Positions 35,031-43,942 of a DNA stretch of 64,000 nucleotides are shown here, piece after piece. Under the pieces are notes generated by a model, which saw only the letters and a program-made list of their open reading frames with translations, ran no database searches and was not told the DNA's origin. Made by a program: the position numbers and the translations under genes. Origin of the DNA: JADJNY01 sp046349615 (lineage in GTDB: Bacteria; Planctomycetota; UBA1135; GCA-002686595); the NCBI GenBank assembly GCA_046349615.1, contig JAXMBZ010000005.1, positions 1 through 64,000 on the forward strand, read 5' to 3'. Numbering within the stretch: the first letter of the stretch is position 1; every line of letters begins with the position of its first letter.

Positions 35031-35969
35031 ATGAAGTCGCGCTTCGCCTCCCTCGTTCTCCTTTCCATGCTCGCCGCCTGCGGCAGCCAGTGCTCCCAGC
35101 CCGGCGGCGGGGGGGAGGCCTCAGGCCCGAGCCCGAGCGCGGTCGCCCCGACGCTCGCAGGCGCGGAAGACCTGATGAAGAAGGGCGAGCTCGATCGAGC
35201 CGTCGAGATGCTCCAGGCGTTGACGGCGGCCCCCAACGCGGAGCCGCAGGCCTTCCGGCGTCTCGCCGAGGTGTACGCGGCCCGCAACGACCTTTCGAAG
35301 GCCGTCAAGGTGCTCCGCGAGGGCCTCGAGCGACCTGCGAAGGCGCCGGAGCTCGGGCTCTACCTCGCGCGCATCTACCTCCGTTTGGAGCAGTTCAAGG
35401 AAGCCCGCGCCACGCTCGAGCGCGCTCGGGCCGACGGCGCCGCCGACAAGGACGTGTGCATGCTCCTCGGCTCCTGCCTTGGACACATGAACGACTTCGA
35501 GGGCGCCGAACGCGAGTTCCAGCGCGCGCTCGACTCGGGCTACGACCCGAAGGTGGTGAAGTACAACCTCGCGTTGATCCTGAACCAGCGCGGAGACTAC
35601 GTCCGCGGCAAGGAGCTGCTCGAGGCGGCACTCGCGATCGATCCCAAGTGGGCGGACGCGCGGCGTGAACTCGCGCACGTGATGCTCCTCTCGCAACGCG
35701 ATCTGGCGAGCGTCAACCAAGCGCTCGACATGCTCGTGGACGTGCGCGATCAGTTGAAGGACGACTGGCACGTCTTCGAGTACATCGGCGATGCGTGGCT
35801 GCTGCTCGGCGACTACGAGGCCTCCGTCGCGGCGTACACGGACGCGCTGCGCCTGGGCCGCAATCCCAAGAGCGTCGAAGAGAAGTTCGTCGTGGCGAAG
35901 CGCAAGCTGGACGACGCGAAGAAGGCCGCGACCGCGGACACGAGCGCCAAGAGCGCCCCGCAGAAGTAG
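35031..35969 (+). CDS. TPR-repeat lipoprotein
   Basis: 312 residues. Lipoprotein signal with the lipobox ending at C17 (LLSMLAAC). After a short Gly/Ser/Pro linker the protein is a run of tetratricopeptide repeats: AEDLMKKGELDRAVEMLQAL, AFRRLAEVYAARNDLSKAVKVLREG, LARIYLRLEQFKEARATLERA, LGSCLGHMNDFEGAEREFQRAL, LALILNQRGDYVRGKELLEAAL, YIGDAWLLLGDYEASVAAYTDAL. TPR proteins are scaffolds. Its setting among exported repeat proteins suggests a role in their assembly or secretion, but that is inference only. Confidence 0.87.
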   Translation: MKSRFASLVLLSMLAACGSQCSQPGGGGEASGPSPSAVAPTLAGAEDLMKKGELDRAVEMLQALTAAPNAEPQAFRRLAEVYAARNDLSKAVKVLREGLERPAKAPELGLYLARIYLRLEQFKEARATLERARADGAADKDVCMLLGSCLGHMNDFEGAEREFQRALDSGYDPKVVKYNLALILNQRGDYVRGKELLEAALAIDPKWADARRELAHVMLLSQRDLASVNQALDMLVDVRDQLKDDWHVFEYIGDAWLLLGDYEASVAAYTDALRLGRNPKSVEEKFVVAKRKLDDAKKAATADTSAKSAPQK

Positions 35970-36304
35970 TCCGGGAGCTCAACGGCGCAATCGAGCGGCG
36001 CACGGAACTTCTTTCCGTGCGCCGCGCGCGTTTGCACCCACGAAAACGCACGTTTCGCCCGCGGTGAAGCGCGAGCGGCCCGTGTGCTCGATTTCCGGTC
36101 GACTCGATTTCTCGTCCGCCTGGAACTCGGGATACGGTTCTCGTGGAAACCCGAGATCCCCACGCACGAGTGCCCGACGACCGGCTTGCGACGGCCACCC
36201 CGCCGCGCAGTCGGTCCGCTCCCGCATGGCAGGACTTGCCTGCAGCGGCGCTCGGCGCGTGCTTCCCCAGTTCACCCAACGACAGCCAGAAGAGTGATTT
36301 CACC
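35970..36304. other. 335-bp intergenic region before the TIG/FG-GAP gene
   Basis: Contains the hairpin at 35995-36025 and little else recognisable. A TACGGT near 36132 could be a -10 for the gene starting at 36305. No coding evidence. Confidence 0.35.
35995..36025. terminator. Hairpin after the TPR gene
   Basis: GCGGCGCACGGAA, loop CTTCT, TTCCGTGCGCCGC: a perfect 13-bp stem 25 nt past the stop. The loop region also contains GGAA-N5-TTCC (36004-36016). No T run follows directly. Confidence 0.6.
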
Positions 36305-38116
36305 ATGACGAACAACGCCGGCAAGCAAGGGCGCGCGCAGCGCCTCTTCCGCGGGCTCCTCGGCGCAACGATGCTCCTCGCGGGCTTCGTCGCGACGAGC
36401 TGCGGCGGTGGCGGCGGCGGCGGCTCCACGTCGAACAGCGTGCAGTTGAGCTCGATCGCACCCAACACGGGACCGTTCATCGGCGGCCTCGAGGTCACCC
36501 TGCACGGGGCCCACTTCACGAACCCGAGCGGTGCGCCCGTGGTCGTGAGGATCGGCGGTCAGCCGTGCACGAACGTCGTGATGGTCGACGACGGCACGAT
36601 CACCTGCGTGACGCCCGCGGGCACCCCCGGTGCGCGTGCGACGGTCCAGGTCGTGAACGAGGTCGGCTCGGCCCAACTCGCCAACGGCTTCCGCTTCTAC
36701 GACGCCATCCCGGTTCGCAGCGACCTCAACGGGGACGGTCTCGCCGACCTCATCGTTGCCTCGCCGCTCGACGACACCGCGGGTGTCGACGCCGGTGCGG
36801 TCCTCGTCTTCTTCGGCAGCACTCAGGCCACGGGGCTCGTCGATCGCACTGCGGCGAACGCCGACGTCCGACTGCTCGGCCAGAACGCGCGCGACAATTT
36901 CGGCGTGAGCGTCTGCGCGGGCGACGTCGACGGCGACGGTCAGGACGACCTGATCATCGGCGCGAACCTCGTCGACGTCGCCGGCGTGTCGGACGCCGGC
37001 GCCGTGTACGTGTTCCACGGTCCGCTCGTCGGCGGCACCACGCTCCCCGCGATCGCGGCGAACGTCCGCCTCACGGGCGAGACGGTCGCGTCGGGCGATC
37101 GCTTCGGCACGATCGTCAGCGTCGGCGACGTGGACGCCGACGGCGTCCTCGACGTCTGCGCCTCGGCGCCGCAGCACGACCGCGGAAACGTCGCGATCGA
37201 TCCCACCGCGCTCGATACGGGCTGCGTCTACGTGTTCGAAGGCGGCAGCACGCTCGCTTCGCGCAGCGCGTTCCAGGCCGAGTACAAGCTCGACGGCGAG
37301 CGGCGGCAGGACCGCCTCGGCAGCGGCGTGGCGTTCGGCGACTTCAACGGCGACGGAGTCGTCGAGATGGCCGTCGGTTGCCCGCTGAGCGACCCGAGCA
37401 CGCCCGTGCTGCTCCAGAACGCCGGCTGCGTCTATGTGATTCCCTGCGGCGGCAGCCTCGCGAGCGGCACGGTCTCGGTCGCTCCGATCGTGATCACCGG
37501 TGAGGCGGTCGAAGACCAGTTCGGCTCGGTGCTCGCGTCCGGCGACGTCGACGGCGACGGCCAGGTCGATCTGATCGTCGGTGCGCCGTTGAACGACTAC
37601 TACGAGTACGACGGCGGTCGTGTGTACGTGTTCCACGGCGGCGCGGGCTTCGGCTCGACCGAGGCGCGCTTCGCCGACGTCAAGCTCTCCGGCATGGCGA
37701 CGCACAACTCGTTCGGTCAGACGCTGCGCGTCACCGATCTCGACGGCGACAACATCGCCGACATCCTGATCGGCGCTCCGCACGCGGACTACCTCAACGA
37801 CGGCAACGGGCGCGCCTACTTGTTCTACGGTCGCCCGAACCTCGCGAACGCGGTGGCGGTCGACGCCGACGCGATGTTCAACGGCGAGAACTCGCAGGAC
37901 GATCAGCTCGGCACCGCGCTCTCCGTCGTCGACATCAACGGCGACCACATCGCGGACCTGATCATGTCCGCCGCGCGCAACTCCTTCGGCGCGGGCCGCG
38001 TGTACCTGTTCCTGTCGCCGACGCTCGGCCAGCACCTCGCTGCGACGTCGGACGTGCAGTACTCGGGCACGCAGGCGGAAGGGCTCTTCGGAGCGGCGGT
38101 CGCGGAAGGTCAGTGA
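36305..38116 (+). CDS. Lipoprotein with IPT/TIG domain and FG-GAP repeats
   Basis: 603 residues from the ATG at 36305. Signal with the lipobox ending at C33 and a poly-Gly stretch. Residues of about 48-135 are an IPT/TIG Ig-like domain (LSSIAPNTGPFIGGLEVTLHGAHF, TITCVTPAGTPGARATVQVVN). The rest is about seven integrin-alpha-like FG-GAP repeats with calcium loops: SDLNGDGLADLIVASPLDD, GDVDGDGQDDLIIGANL, GDVDADGVLDVCASAP, GDFNGDGVVEMAVGCPL, GDVDGDGQVDLIVGAPLND, TDLDGDNIADILIGAPHAD, VDINGDHIADLIMSAAR. This predicts a surface beta-propeller, probably adhesive or structural. Confidence 0.9.
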   Translation: MTNNAGKQGRAQRLFRGLLGATMLLAGFVATSCGGGGGGGSTSNSVQLSSIAPNTGPFIGGLEVTLHGAHFTNPSGAPVVVRIGGQPCTNVVMVDDGTITCVTPAGTPGARATVQVVNEVGSAQLANGFRFYDAIPVRSDLNGDGLADLIVASPLDDTAGVDAGAVLVFFGSTQATGLVDRTAANADVRLLGQNARDNFGVSVCAGDVDGDGQDDLIIGANLVDVAGVSDAGAVYVFHGPLVGGTTLPAIAANVRLTGETVASGDRFGTIVSVGDVDADGVLDVCASAPQHDRGNVAIDPTALDTGCVYVFEGGSTLASRSAFQAEYKLDGERRQDRLGSGVAFGDFNGDGVVEMAVGCPLSDPSTPVLLQNAGCVYVIPCGGSLASGTVSVAPIVITGEAVEDQFGSVLASGDVDGDGQVDLIVGAPLNDYYEYDGGRVYVFHGGAGFGSTEARFADVKLSGMATHNSFGQTLRVTDLDGDNIADILIGAPHADYLNDGNGRAYLFYGRPNLANAVAVDADAMFNGENSQDDQLGTALSVVDINGDHIADLIMSAARNSFGAGRVYLFLSPTLGQHLAATSDVQYSGTQAEGLFGAAVAEGQ

Positions 38117-38137
38117 CCGTCCACGGCGGATGAAAGC

Positions 38138-38166
38138 ACGGAGGGCGCCTCGAAGGCGCCCTCCGT
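38138..38166. terminator. Bidirectional terminator hairpin
   Basis: ACGGAGGGCGCC, loop TCGAA, GGCGCCCTCCGT: a perfect 12-bp stem between the convergent genes ending at 38116 and 38189; TCGTTTC follows on the plus strand. Confidence 0.75.
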
Positions 38167-38188
38167 TCGTTTCACCGCGAGCGAAGCG

Positions 38189-39610
38189 TCACTTCCAGAG
38201 CTCGCGATGGTTGAGGAACGCGCGCACGCCGCCGATCTCCGGGTGCTCCTTCGTGGCGGGGATCGCGACGGCCACGTCCGGGAGCTTGTCGCCGTCGATG
38301 TCGCCGATCGCGATGCGGCCGATCCCGTAGATCCCCGGGAGGCGGCCCTTCGGTTTGAATCCGCCGTTGCCGTCGCCGAGGTAGAACACGCCGCCCGACT
38401 CGAGGCTGAAGGCGAGCAGGTCGAGATGGCCGTCGGCGTTGAAGTCCGCGCAAGCGAGGTCGCGGTAGACCTCGTTGCGCGGGAGGCCGGAGTCGACGTG
38501 CTCCCACACCTTCTTCTCGGCGTTCCAGGCGTAGAGTCCGATCGTGTCGTAGGTCTCGATCTTCGCGAGCGGATCGGGCACGAGGCAGGCGGCGACTTCG
38601 ACGGGCTTGCCGGTGCGGAACCGGCCGACGCACAGCCCCGAGATCGAGTTTCCGATCGACGGGTTCGGCAGACCCGCGGAGCGCTCCTCGAACGTGAACG
38701 GCGTGCCGGGCTGAACGCGGTACGTCTTCATGCCGCGCATCGTCGTGGCGACGATGTCGTCGATCCCGTCGCCGTCGAGGTCCGCGAGCTCGATCCGTTG
38801 ACCGAACGCCTTCGCGTCCAGGATCTTCTCGGACTCGGGGAGGCGGCGCACGCCGCCCTTGCCGTCGCCGAGGTAGAGGCCGATGCCGCCCTTGAAATGG
38901 CCGAGGCCTGCGACGTCGGGATAGGCGTCGCCGTTCAAATTGCCGACGGCGATGTCGAGCATGAGGAACGGGTTCTCGATGGGGGCTTCGGTCCGCAGCC
39001 AGTGCAGCTTGCCGTCGTCGACCGACTGGCCTTTCTCGTCGACCGCGAGCACGTTGCGATAGATCCGCAGCGCGTCCGTGTGCGCGGAAAGCAGCAGGTC
39101 CGGGCGATGATCGCCGTCCATGTCCGCGGCGCGCGCGGGGCCGTACGCCATGTCGCGCGGCAGACCGCCGACCTCCTTCTTCGGTCCGTCGATGCAGAGC
39201 ACCCACGGGCCCTTCGCCGGCCGGACCCATGCGCTGTAGCCGTCCTCTTCGCGGTTCGAGGCGACGAGGTCGGCGCGGCCGTCGCCGTTGAAATCGCAGA
39301 GCAACGGGTAGCCGCGCCACGTTCCAGACTGGGGCAGCCCCTGCGAGATCTCGGTCATCGCGAGCTCGGGCTGGGTCGGCTTGAACAGCGAGCGTCGCTC
39401 CTTCTGCTTGAACAGCTCGTTCGGATCGCTCTGGGGGACGTCGCCCTTCGGGGGCGGGAACTGCGCCGAGGGCGCGGCTGCGCCGTCCTTGGCCGCTCCT
39501 GTGGTCTCACTGGGCGTGGTCGCGCGCGCGCCGTCGCAGCTCGTGTTCGCGATCAACGCCGCAGTTCCGGCGAGCACGGGGAGGAGGAGGAAAAACGTTC
39601 CTTGTTTCAT
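38189..39610 (-). CDS. FG-GAP/VCBS-repeat lipoprotein
   Basis: 473 residues from the ATG at 39610. Signal peptide with a plausible but imperfect lipobox at C25 (NTSC). A low-complexity linker reaches about residue 75. The core is a VCBS/FG-GAP propeller: LLCDFNGDGRADLVASN, ADMDGDHRPDLLLSAH, IAVGNLNGDAYPDVAGLG, ADLDGDGIDDIVATTM, ADFNADGHLDLLAFS, GDIDGDKLPDVAVAIP, each with a DxDxDG-type Ca loop. No enzyme motif. It is convergent with the TIG/FG-GAP gene and diverges from the PEFDNR gene at 40004. Confidence 0.87.
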   Translation of the reverse strand: MKQGTFFLLLPVLAGTAALIANTSCDGARATTPSETTGAAKDGAAAPSAQFPPPKGDVPQSDPNELFKQKERRSLFKPTQPELAMTEISQGLPQSGTWRGYPLLCDFNGDGRADLVASNREEDGYSAWVRPAKGPWVLCIDGPKKEVGGLPRDMAYGPARAADMDGDHRPDLLLSAHTDALRIYRNVLAVDEKGQSVDDGKLHWLRTEAPIENPFLMLDIAVGNLNGDAYPDVAGLGHFKGGIGLYLGDGKGGVRRLPESEKILDAKAFGQRIELADLDGDGIDDIVATTMRGMKTYRVQPGTPFTFEERSAGLPNPSIGNSISGLCVGRFRTGKPVEVAACLVPDPLAKIETYDTIGLYAWNAEKKVWEHVDSGLPRNEVYRDLACADFNADGHLDLLAFSLESGGVFYLGDGNGGFKPKGRLPGIYGIGRIAIGDIDGDKLPDVAVAIPATKEHPEIGGVRAFLNHRELWK

Positions 39611-40003
39611 GGGGGTCGTCTCGAGGCGGTTGGCGCGCCGTTCGGCGTCTCCAGGGACGGAGTGCGGCTTCATGGATCGGTCGAAACCCGACTCGATCCG
39701 CAGAGGATTCCTGGTGGGGGCGCGGAGGCTACGCACGGAGGTTCCGGGCTGCGAGGGGGCGCGAACCAGAAGCTCCTTCCGACTCTCGGACATCCGCTTC
39801 TGCGCGACGCTTGGGGCGAACGGTGTTTCGGGTCGCGCGTTGGACGCGTGCCCAAAAATGCGAGATCCTAGTGTGTGCAGCTTCCGCGACGGCCCTCCCC
39901 GGGCCCGAATCGACGGCGCTGCGTCCCTTGTGTGCCTTGGACTGGCCATTCCGGCCAGCCACCCCCAAGTACCTAGGCTTCTCCTTCAACCCGAGTTCGC
40001 ATC
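39611..40003. other. 393-bp divergent intergenic region
   Basis: No coding evidence. It contains a TAGGCT -10-like box (listed separately), an inverted repeat CTGGCC-ATTCC-GGCCAG near 39942-39958 just upstream of that box (a possible operator), and AGGCTA at 39727-39732, which reads TAGCCT toward the minus-strand gene. Confidence 0.4.
39974..39979 (+). promoter_or_regulatory. -10-like TAGGCT
   Basis: TAGGCT ends 24 nt before the ATG at 40004; a 6-bp inverted repeat lies just upstream. Confidence 0.45.
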
Positions 40004-41044
40004 ATGAGCATCAACAAGTTCGCCCTCACGGGCCTGATCGCCCTGGCCAGCCTGGGAATGGCTTCCAAGGCGATGGCCAACGGCCGCAACCCCGGCAGCC
40101 TCCTCCTGTTCCCCGAGTTCGACAACCGCGGCGGGGACCTCACCCTCCTCACGGTCACGAACACGAACACCGGCGTCAACGCCGACGGTTCGGACGGCTC
40201 CGTCAAGGTCGAGTTCGTCTACATCGGCAAGTACGGCCACGACCACCACCAACTCGATTGCCTCGAGTTCAACCGCACCGAGACGCTGACGGCGAACGAC
40301 ACGCTCAGCCTCATCACGGAAGTCCACAACCCGCAGCACGAGCAGGGCTACGTGTACGCGTTCGCGAAGGACCGCGTCACGGGCAAGGCGAAGGTGTTCA
40401 ACCACCTCATCGGCAACCTGATGACGCTCGAGAGCTGGGACACGCTCGAGTACTCGATGAACCCCGTCGTGTTCAAGGGCATCGGCAACGCTCAGACGGG
40501 CGTGACCGACCTCGACAACGACAACGTTCGCGACCTCGACGGCGTCGAATACGAAGCGGTTCCGGAGGAGATCCTGATTCCCCGCTTCCTCGGCTCGGGC
40601 GATCAGTTCCGCAGCGAACTGATCCTCATCGGCCTCTCCGGCGGCGCGGCGTTCGACACGATCGCCGACTTCTGGGTGTACAACGACAACGAAGAAGCGT
40701 TCTCGGCTCAGTACCAGTTCCGCTGCTGGGATCGCGTCCGCCTCGACCGCATCAACGGCGTGTTCACGCAGGACTTCCTCGCGAACTCGACGAACCACGC
40801 GGCGAACGAGATCGTCGGTGCGTCGGACGTCGAGTCGGGCTGGATGCGCGTCTACGGCGGCACGGCCTTCTCGACCGCCGAGCAGATCCTCAACCCCGCC
40901 GTCTACGCGGTGCTCGTCGAGCGCATCGCCGGCTACGGCGCGGCGGACCTGCCCTTCGAATCGGTCGCGACGCAGAACAACGGCGACCTGCTCCCGCGCG
41001 GCATCTTCGGTGACCCGAGCGGCAGCAACGGCGACAACCAGTGA
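40004..41044 (+). CDS. Short PEFDNR-family secreted protein
   Basis: 346 residues: a signal peptide (to about A25, ...ASKAMA) joined directly to the family C-domain, without the N-terminal anchor-type domain or Ca-repeat block of its longer relatives. Conserved motifs in order: GSLLLFPEFDNR, LLTVTNTNTG, VEFVYIGKYG, CLEFNRTETLTANDTLS, QGYVYAFAK, FNHLIGNL, LDNDNVRDLDGVEYE, ILIPRFLGSG, LIGLSGGAAFDT, YNDNEEAFSAQYQFRCW, AVYAVLVERI, ADLPFESVATQNNGDLLP, IFGDPSG. It is highly similar to 42181-43233; the pair is one half of a duplicated module. Confidence 0.85.
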   Translation: MSINKFALTGLIALASLGMASKAMANGRNPGSLLLFPEFDNRGGDLTLLTVTNTNTGVNADGSDGSVKVEFVYIGKYGHDHHQLDCLEFNRTETLTANDTLSLITEVHNPQHEQGYVYAFAKDRVTGKAKVFNHLIGNLMTLESWDTLEYSMNPVVFKGIGNAQTGVTDLDNDNVRDLDGVEYEAVPEEILIPRFLGSGDQFRSELILIGLSGGAAFDTIADFWVYNDNEEAFSAQYQFRCWDRVRLDRINGVFTQDFLANSTNHAANEIVGASDVESGWMRVYGGTAFSTAEQILNPAVYAVLVERIAGYGAADLPFESVATQNNGDLLPRGIFGDPSGSNGDNQ

Positions 41045-41091
41045 TCTCCGGGTAGGTCTTGCGACCTGCCTCCCGATCACGGGCTAGTCTT

Positions 41092-41117
41092 GAGGGGCCG
41101 GGGCGACCCGGCCCCTC
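41092..41117 (+). terminator. Terminator after the first short PEFDNR gene
   Basis: GAGGGGCCGGG, GCGA-type loop, CCCGGCCCCTC: an 11-bp stem 48 nt past the stop, followed by GTTCGTTT. Confidence 0.75.
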
Positions 41118-41252
41118 GTTCGTTTCCCGGTGGACGCAAACACCGCGGGATTCCGGGCCTCGTCGCCAGCACGCGGCCTTCTTCTCCGTAGCCGCATCCG
41201 TCGAGAGCGCACTTGCGTCTCGGCGGCCTACCCGACAACCTCGATCCGCACC

Positions 41253-41828
41253 ATGAAGTCGTTCCTCTCTCCCGTCGCCGTCGTGTTCCTCGCGGGCGCG
41301 GCGTGCGTTTTCACTGCCTGTGACGTGAAGCCCTCTCAGGCCGCTCCCAACACCGCGGCCGTCACGGCGCCGCCGAAGCCCGAGCCGACGCAGGAGCGCC
41401 TCCTCGCGCGTGCGAACGAGCGCTGGCAGAAGGTGATCCAGGCCGATTGGATCCAGGCCTACGACTACCTCTCTCCGGATCAGAAGCGCCAGGTCCCGAT
41501 CGGCCAGTACCTGCAGAACAAGCAGAACCACCGCTACGAGAACCCGCGCCTCGGGGAGGTCCTTCGCTGTGACGGCAAGGACGCCTTCCTCAAGGTGACC
41601 GTGCTCTGGACCCCGCAGCACCCGAAGGTGCGTGAGGTCAAACTCGAGCCCGGCCAGACCCTGACCCAGGAAGTCGAGATGTACGAGTCCTGGCGCTGGG
41701 CGGAAGGGGACTGGACCTATGTCCGCGCCCAGCGTCCCGACGAGTTCTTCCAGGAGCACTCGGAGTTGCTGCGGGCCACGGATACCCCGGCCGCCAAGAC
41801 CGCCGAGGCGGGCGCCGCGGCGAAGTGA
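41253..41828 (+). CDS. Small lipoprotein of a duplicated pair, unknown
   Basis: 191 residues. Lipoprotein-like signal with C23 (VFTAC) or C18 as the acylation site. The mature domain of about 135 residues, RWQKVIQADWIQAYDYLSPDQKRQVP, VLWTPQHPKVREVKLEPGQTL and ESWRWAEGDWTYVRA, is a small alpha/beta fold; a NTF2-like cystatin shape is possible but unproven. Its paralogue at 43406-43942 has the same block order (ARWEAVCRGDWIAAYDF, VVWTPTHPELQRVRLQPGETL, ETWRWEGSEWGFVRG). Each follows a short PEFDNR gene, suggesting that the two products work together. Confidence 0.78.
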   Translation: MKSFLSPVAVVFLAGAACVFTACDVKPSQAAPNTAAVTAPPKPEPTQERLLARANERWQKVIQADWIQAYDYLSPDQKRQVPIGQYLQNKQNHRYENPRLGEVLRCDGKDAFLKVTVLWTPQHPKVREVKLEPGQTLTQEVEMYESWRWAEGDWTYVRAQRPDEFFQEHSELLRATDTPAAKTAEAGAAAK

Positions 41829-42180
41829 TCCCACGGACACGAAGAAACCCCACGAGGCGGGGCGGCGATCCACTCGCTGCCCCGCTTTTTCTTTTGGGAC
41901 TTCCTAAGTTCGGGCTTGGGCGGGGGATGGGGACGGCAGAGGTGCGCCGGGAGCGGCTCTCCGGCGCTCCGAAGCAGGCCGTTTTGGAACTTTCTGCTTG
42001 CGGAAAGGCCTTCCAGGGTGATATGCATCTTCCTTGGAAACGCACTCTCCTCGCGGGCGCCCAGCAACGACATGGGGCTCGCCGCCGGGAGCGCGTCGCG
42101 GATCGCCGATCCGCCCTCCGGGTGAGCCCGCCGCTCGCTCGGGGCTCCTCCGGCATCCCTTTCACCTGCGAGACTGCACC
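41829..42180. other. 352-bp intergenic region with terminator and upstream elements
   Basis: After the terminator come CTTCCTAA (41900-41907) and GGAAAGGCCTTCC (42002-42014); both strings also occur in the 34.5-35.0 kb region. These are candidates for shared control of PEFDNR-module genes. No coding evidence. Confidence 0.4.
41855..41896 (+). terminator. Strong Rho-independent terminator
   Basis: AGGCGGGGCGGCGA (41855-41868) pairs with TCGCTGCCCCGCTT (41874-41887) around TCCAC, and TTTCTTTT follows. It is 26 nt past the small-lipoprotein stop. Confidence 0.85.
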
Positions 42181-43233
42181 ATGAGATTCCCCAAGTTCGC
42201 CCTGCTCGGCCTCGCCGCGCTCGGGCTCGCCTCCAGCGCTCTGGCCAACGGCCGCAACCCGGGCAGCCTCCTGCTGTTCCCCGAGTTCGACAACCGCTCT
42301 TCGCACCTGACGCTCCTCACGGTCACGAACACGAACACGGGCGTCAACGCCGATGGTTCGAACGGGACCGTGCGCGTCGAGTTCGTCTACATCGGCCGCT
42401 ACGGCCTCGGCGGCACGTCGCTGAACTGCCTCGAGACGAACCGCACGGAGACGCTGACGGCGAACGACACGCTCAGCCTCCTGACCTCGTACCACAACCC
42501 GAACCACGAGCAGGGCTACGTCTACGCGTTCGCGAAGAACGCGACGACGGGCCGTGCGACGGCCTTCAACTACCTCATCGGCAACCTGCTCACCCTCGAA
42601 GGGCTCGAGCAGCTCGAGTACTCGATGAACCCCGTCGCGTTCAAGGGCTTCGGCAACGCGCAGGGCGACACGGACGCCGACAACGACGGCGTGCGCGACC
42701 TCGACGGCGTCGAGTACGAGCCCGTCGCCGACGAGATCTACATCCCGCGCTTCATCGGTTCGAGCGTGAACTACCCGAGCGCCGTCCCGGGCCTCTACGA
42801 CAGCGAACTGCTGCTCCTCGGTCTGTCGGGCGGCACGCGGTTCGACACGGTCGTGAACTTCTGGGTCTACAACGACAACGAAGAAGCGTTCTCGGCTCAG
42901 TACCAGTTCCACTGCTGGGACCGCGTCCGTCTGAGCGCGATCAACGGCGTCTTCACGCAGGACTTCCTCCACAACTCGACCAACGACGCGCCGAACGAAA
43001 TCCTCGGCGCGCCGAACGTCGAGTCGGGTTGGATCCGCGTCTACGGCGGCAACGCCTACTCGACGGCCGAGAACATCGACGACCCGGCCGTGTACGCGGT
43101 GCTCGTCGAGCGCATCGGCGGCTACGGCGCGGCGGACCTCCCGTTCGAGTCGGTCGCCACGCAGACGAACGGCGACCTGCTCCCGACGACGATCTTCGGC
43201 GATCCGTCGGGCAACAATCACGACAACCAGTGA
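42181..43233 (+). CDS. Short PEFDNR-family secreted protein
   Basis: 350 residues, second copy in the duplicated module. Signal peptide MRFPKFALLGLAALGLASSALA, then the family C-domain: NGRNPGSLLLFPEFDNR, TVTNTNTGVNADGSNG, CLETNRTETLTANDTLSLL, QGYVYAFAK, FNYLIGNL, DADNDGVRDLDGVEYE, YIPRFIGSS, LLGLSGGTRFDT, YNDNEEAFSAQYQFHCW, GWIRVYGG, AVYAVLVERIGGYGAADLP, TNGDLLP, IFGDPSG. It differs from the 40004 copy mainly by a short insert around NYPSAVPGLYDS. Exported; function unknown. Confidence 0.85.
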   Translation: MRFPKFALLGLAALGLASSALANGRNPGSLLLFPEFDNRSSHLTLLTVTNTNTGVNADGSNGTVRVEFVYIGRYGLGGTSLNCLETNRTETLTANDTLSLLTSYHNPNHEQGYVYAFAKNATTGRATAFNYLIGNLLTLEGLEQLEYSMNPVAFKGFGNAQGDTDADNDGVRDLDGVEYEPVADEIYIPRFIGSSVNYPSAVPGLYDSELLLLGLSGGTRFDTVVNFWVYNDNEEAFSAQYQFHCWDRVRLSAINGVFTQDFLHNSTNDAPNEILGAPNVESGWIRVYGGNAYSTAENIDDPAVYAVLVERIGGYGAADLPFESVATQTNGDLLPTTIFGDPSGNNHDNQ

Positions 43234-43266
43234 TCCGCTAGGGTCACGACGATCTCGCAGGGAACG

Positions 43267-43308
43267 GCGAGGGCCGAGCGGAGAACTCCGCTCGGCCCTC
43301 GCTTCTTT
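43267..43308 (+). terminator. Terminator after the second short PEFDNR gene
   Basis: GCGAGGGCCGAGCGGAG (43267-43283) pairs with CTCCGCTCGGCCCTCGC (43286-43302), followed by TTCTTT. Confidence 0.85.
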
Positions 43309-43405
43309 CGATCCGGCCTCGTGCCGGACGTCGCCCTCACCGCTACGATGCGCGTCCGTACCGCTGCGCCTCCTGCGCGAGCCGACCCCACCCGGAATCC
43401 ACACC

Positions 43406-43942
43406 ATGAACCTCGCGACGAGTCTCGTCTTCCTCGCCGGCGCCGCGGCACTCACGGTCTGGGCCGTGCGTGCCGGACCCGACTCGAACACCCCCGTGCA
43501 CGCCGCGGAGTCGGCCTCCAGCGTCGCCGGTGCGTCGAAGCGCATCGAACCGACCCGCGAAGGGGTCGAAGCTCGCTCACGCGCTCGCTGGGAGGCGGTT
43601 TGCCGAGGCGACTGGATCGCCGCGTACGACTTCCAGACGGCGGAGCAGAAGCACGTGCCGCTCGCCCAGTTCCTGCAGGGCAAGGACCACCACGTCTACG
43701 CGAACCCCGCGATCGAGCGCGTGATCTCCGTCGGCCGGACCGACGCCTACCTGCTCGTGCGCGTCGTGTGGACTCCGACGCATCCGGAACTCCAGCGCGT
43801 GCGGCTCCAGCCCGGTGAAACGCTCACCGAGGAGATCCGGCTCGTCGAGACCTGGCGCTGGGAGGGGAGCGAGTGGGGCTTCGTGCGCGGCGAGCGCGTC
43901 GAAGAGTTCTACGCGGCGCACCCCGAGCTCACGGGGAAGTGA
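43406..43942 (+). CDS. Small membrane-anchored or secreted protein of a duplicated pair, unknown
   Basis: 178 residues. Hydrophobic N-terminus (MNLATSLVFLAGAAALTVWAV) without a cysteine, so unlike its paralogue at 41253 it is not a lipoprotein and is either membrane-anchored or cleaved. The mature domain matches the paralogue through RWEAVCRGDWIAAYDF, VPLAQFLQGKDHHVYANP, VVWTPTHPELQRVRLQPGETL and RVEEFYAAHPEL. It sits after the second short PEFDNR gene, with a terminator between them, so the two are neighbours rather than one transcript. Function unknown. Confidence 0.75.
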   Translation: MNLATSLVFLAGAAALTVWAVRAGPDSNTPVHAAESASSVAGASKRIEPTREGVEARSRARWEAVCRGDWIAAYDFQTAEQKHVPLAQFLQGKDHHVYANPAIERVISVGRTDAYLLVRVVWTPTHPELQRVRLQPGETLTEEIRLVETWRWEGSEWGFVRGERVEEFYAAHPELTGK

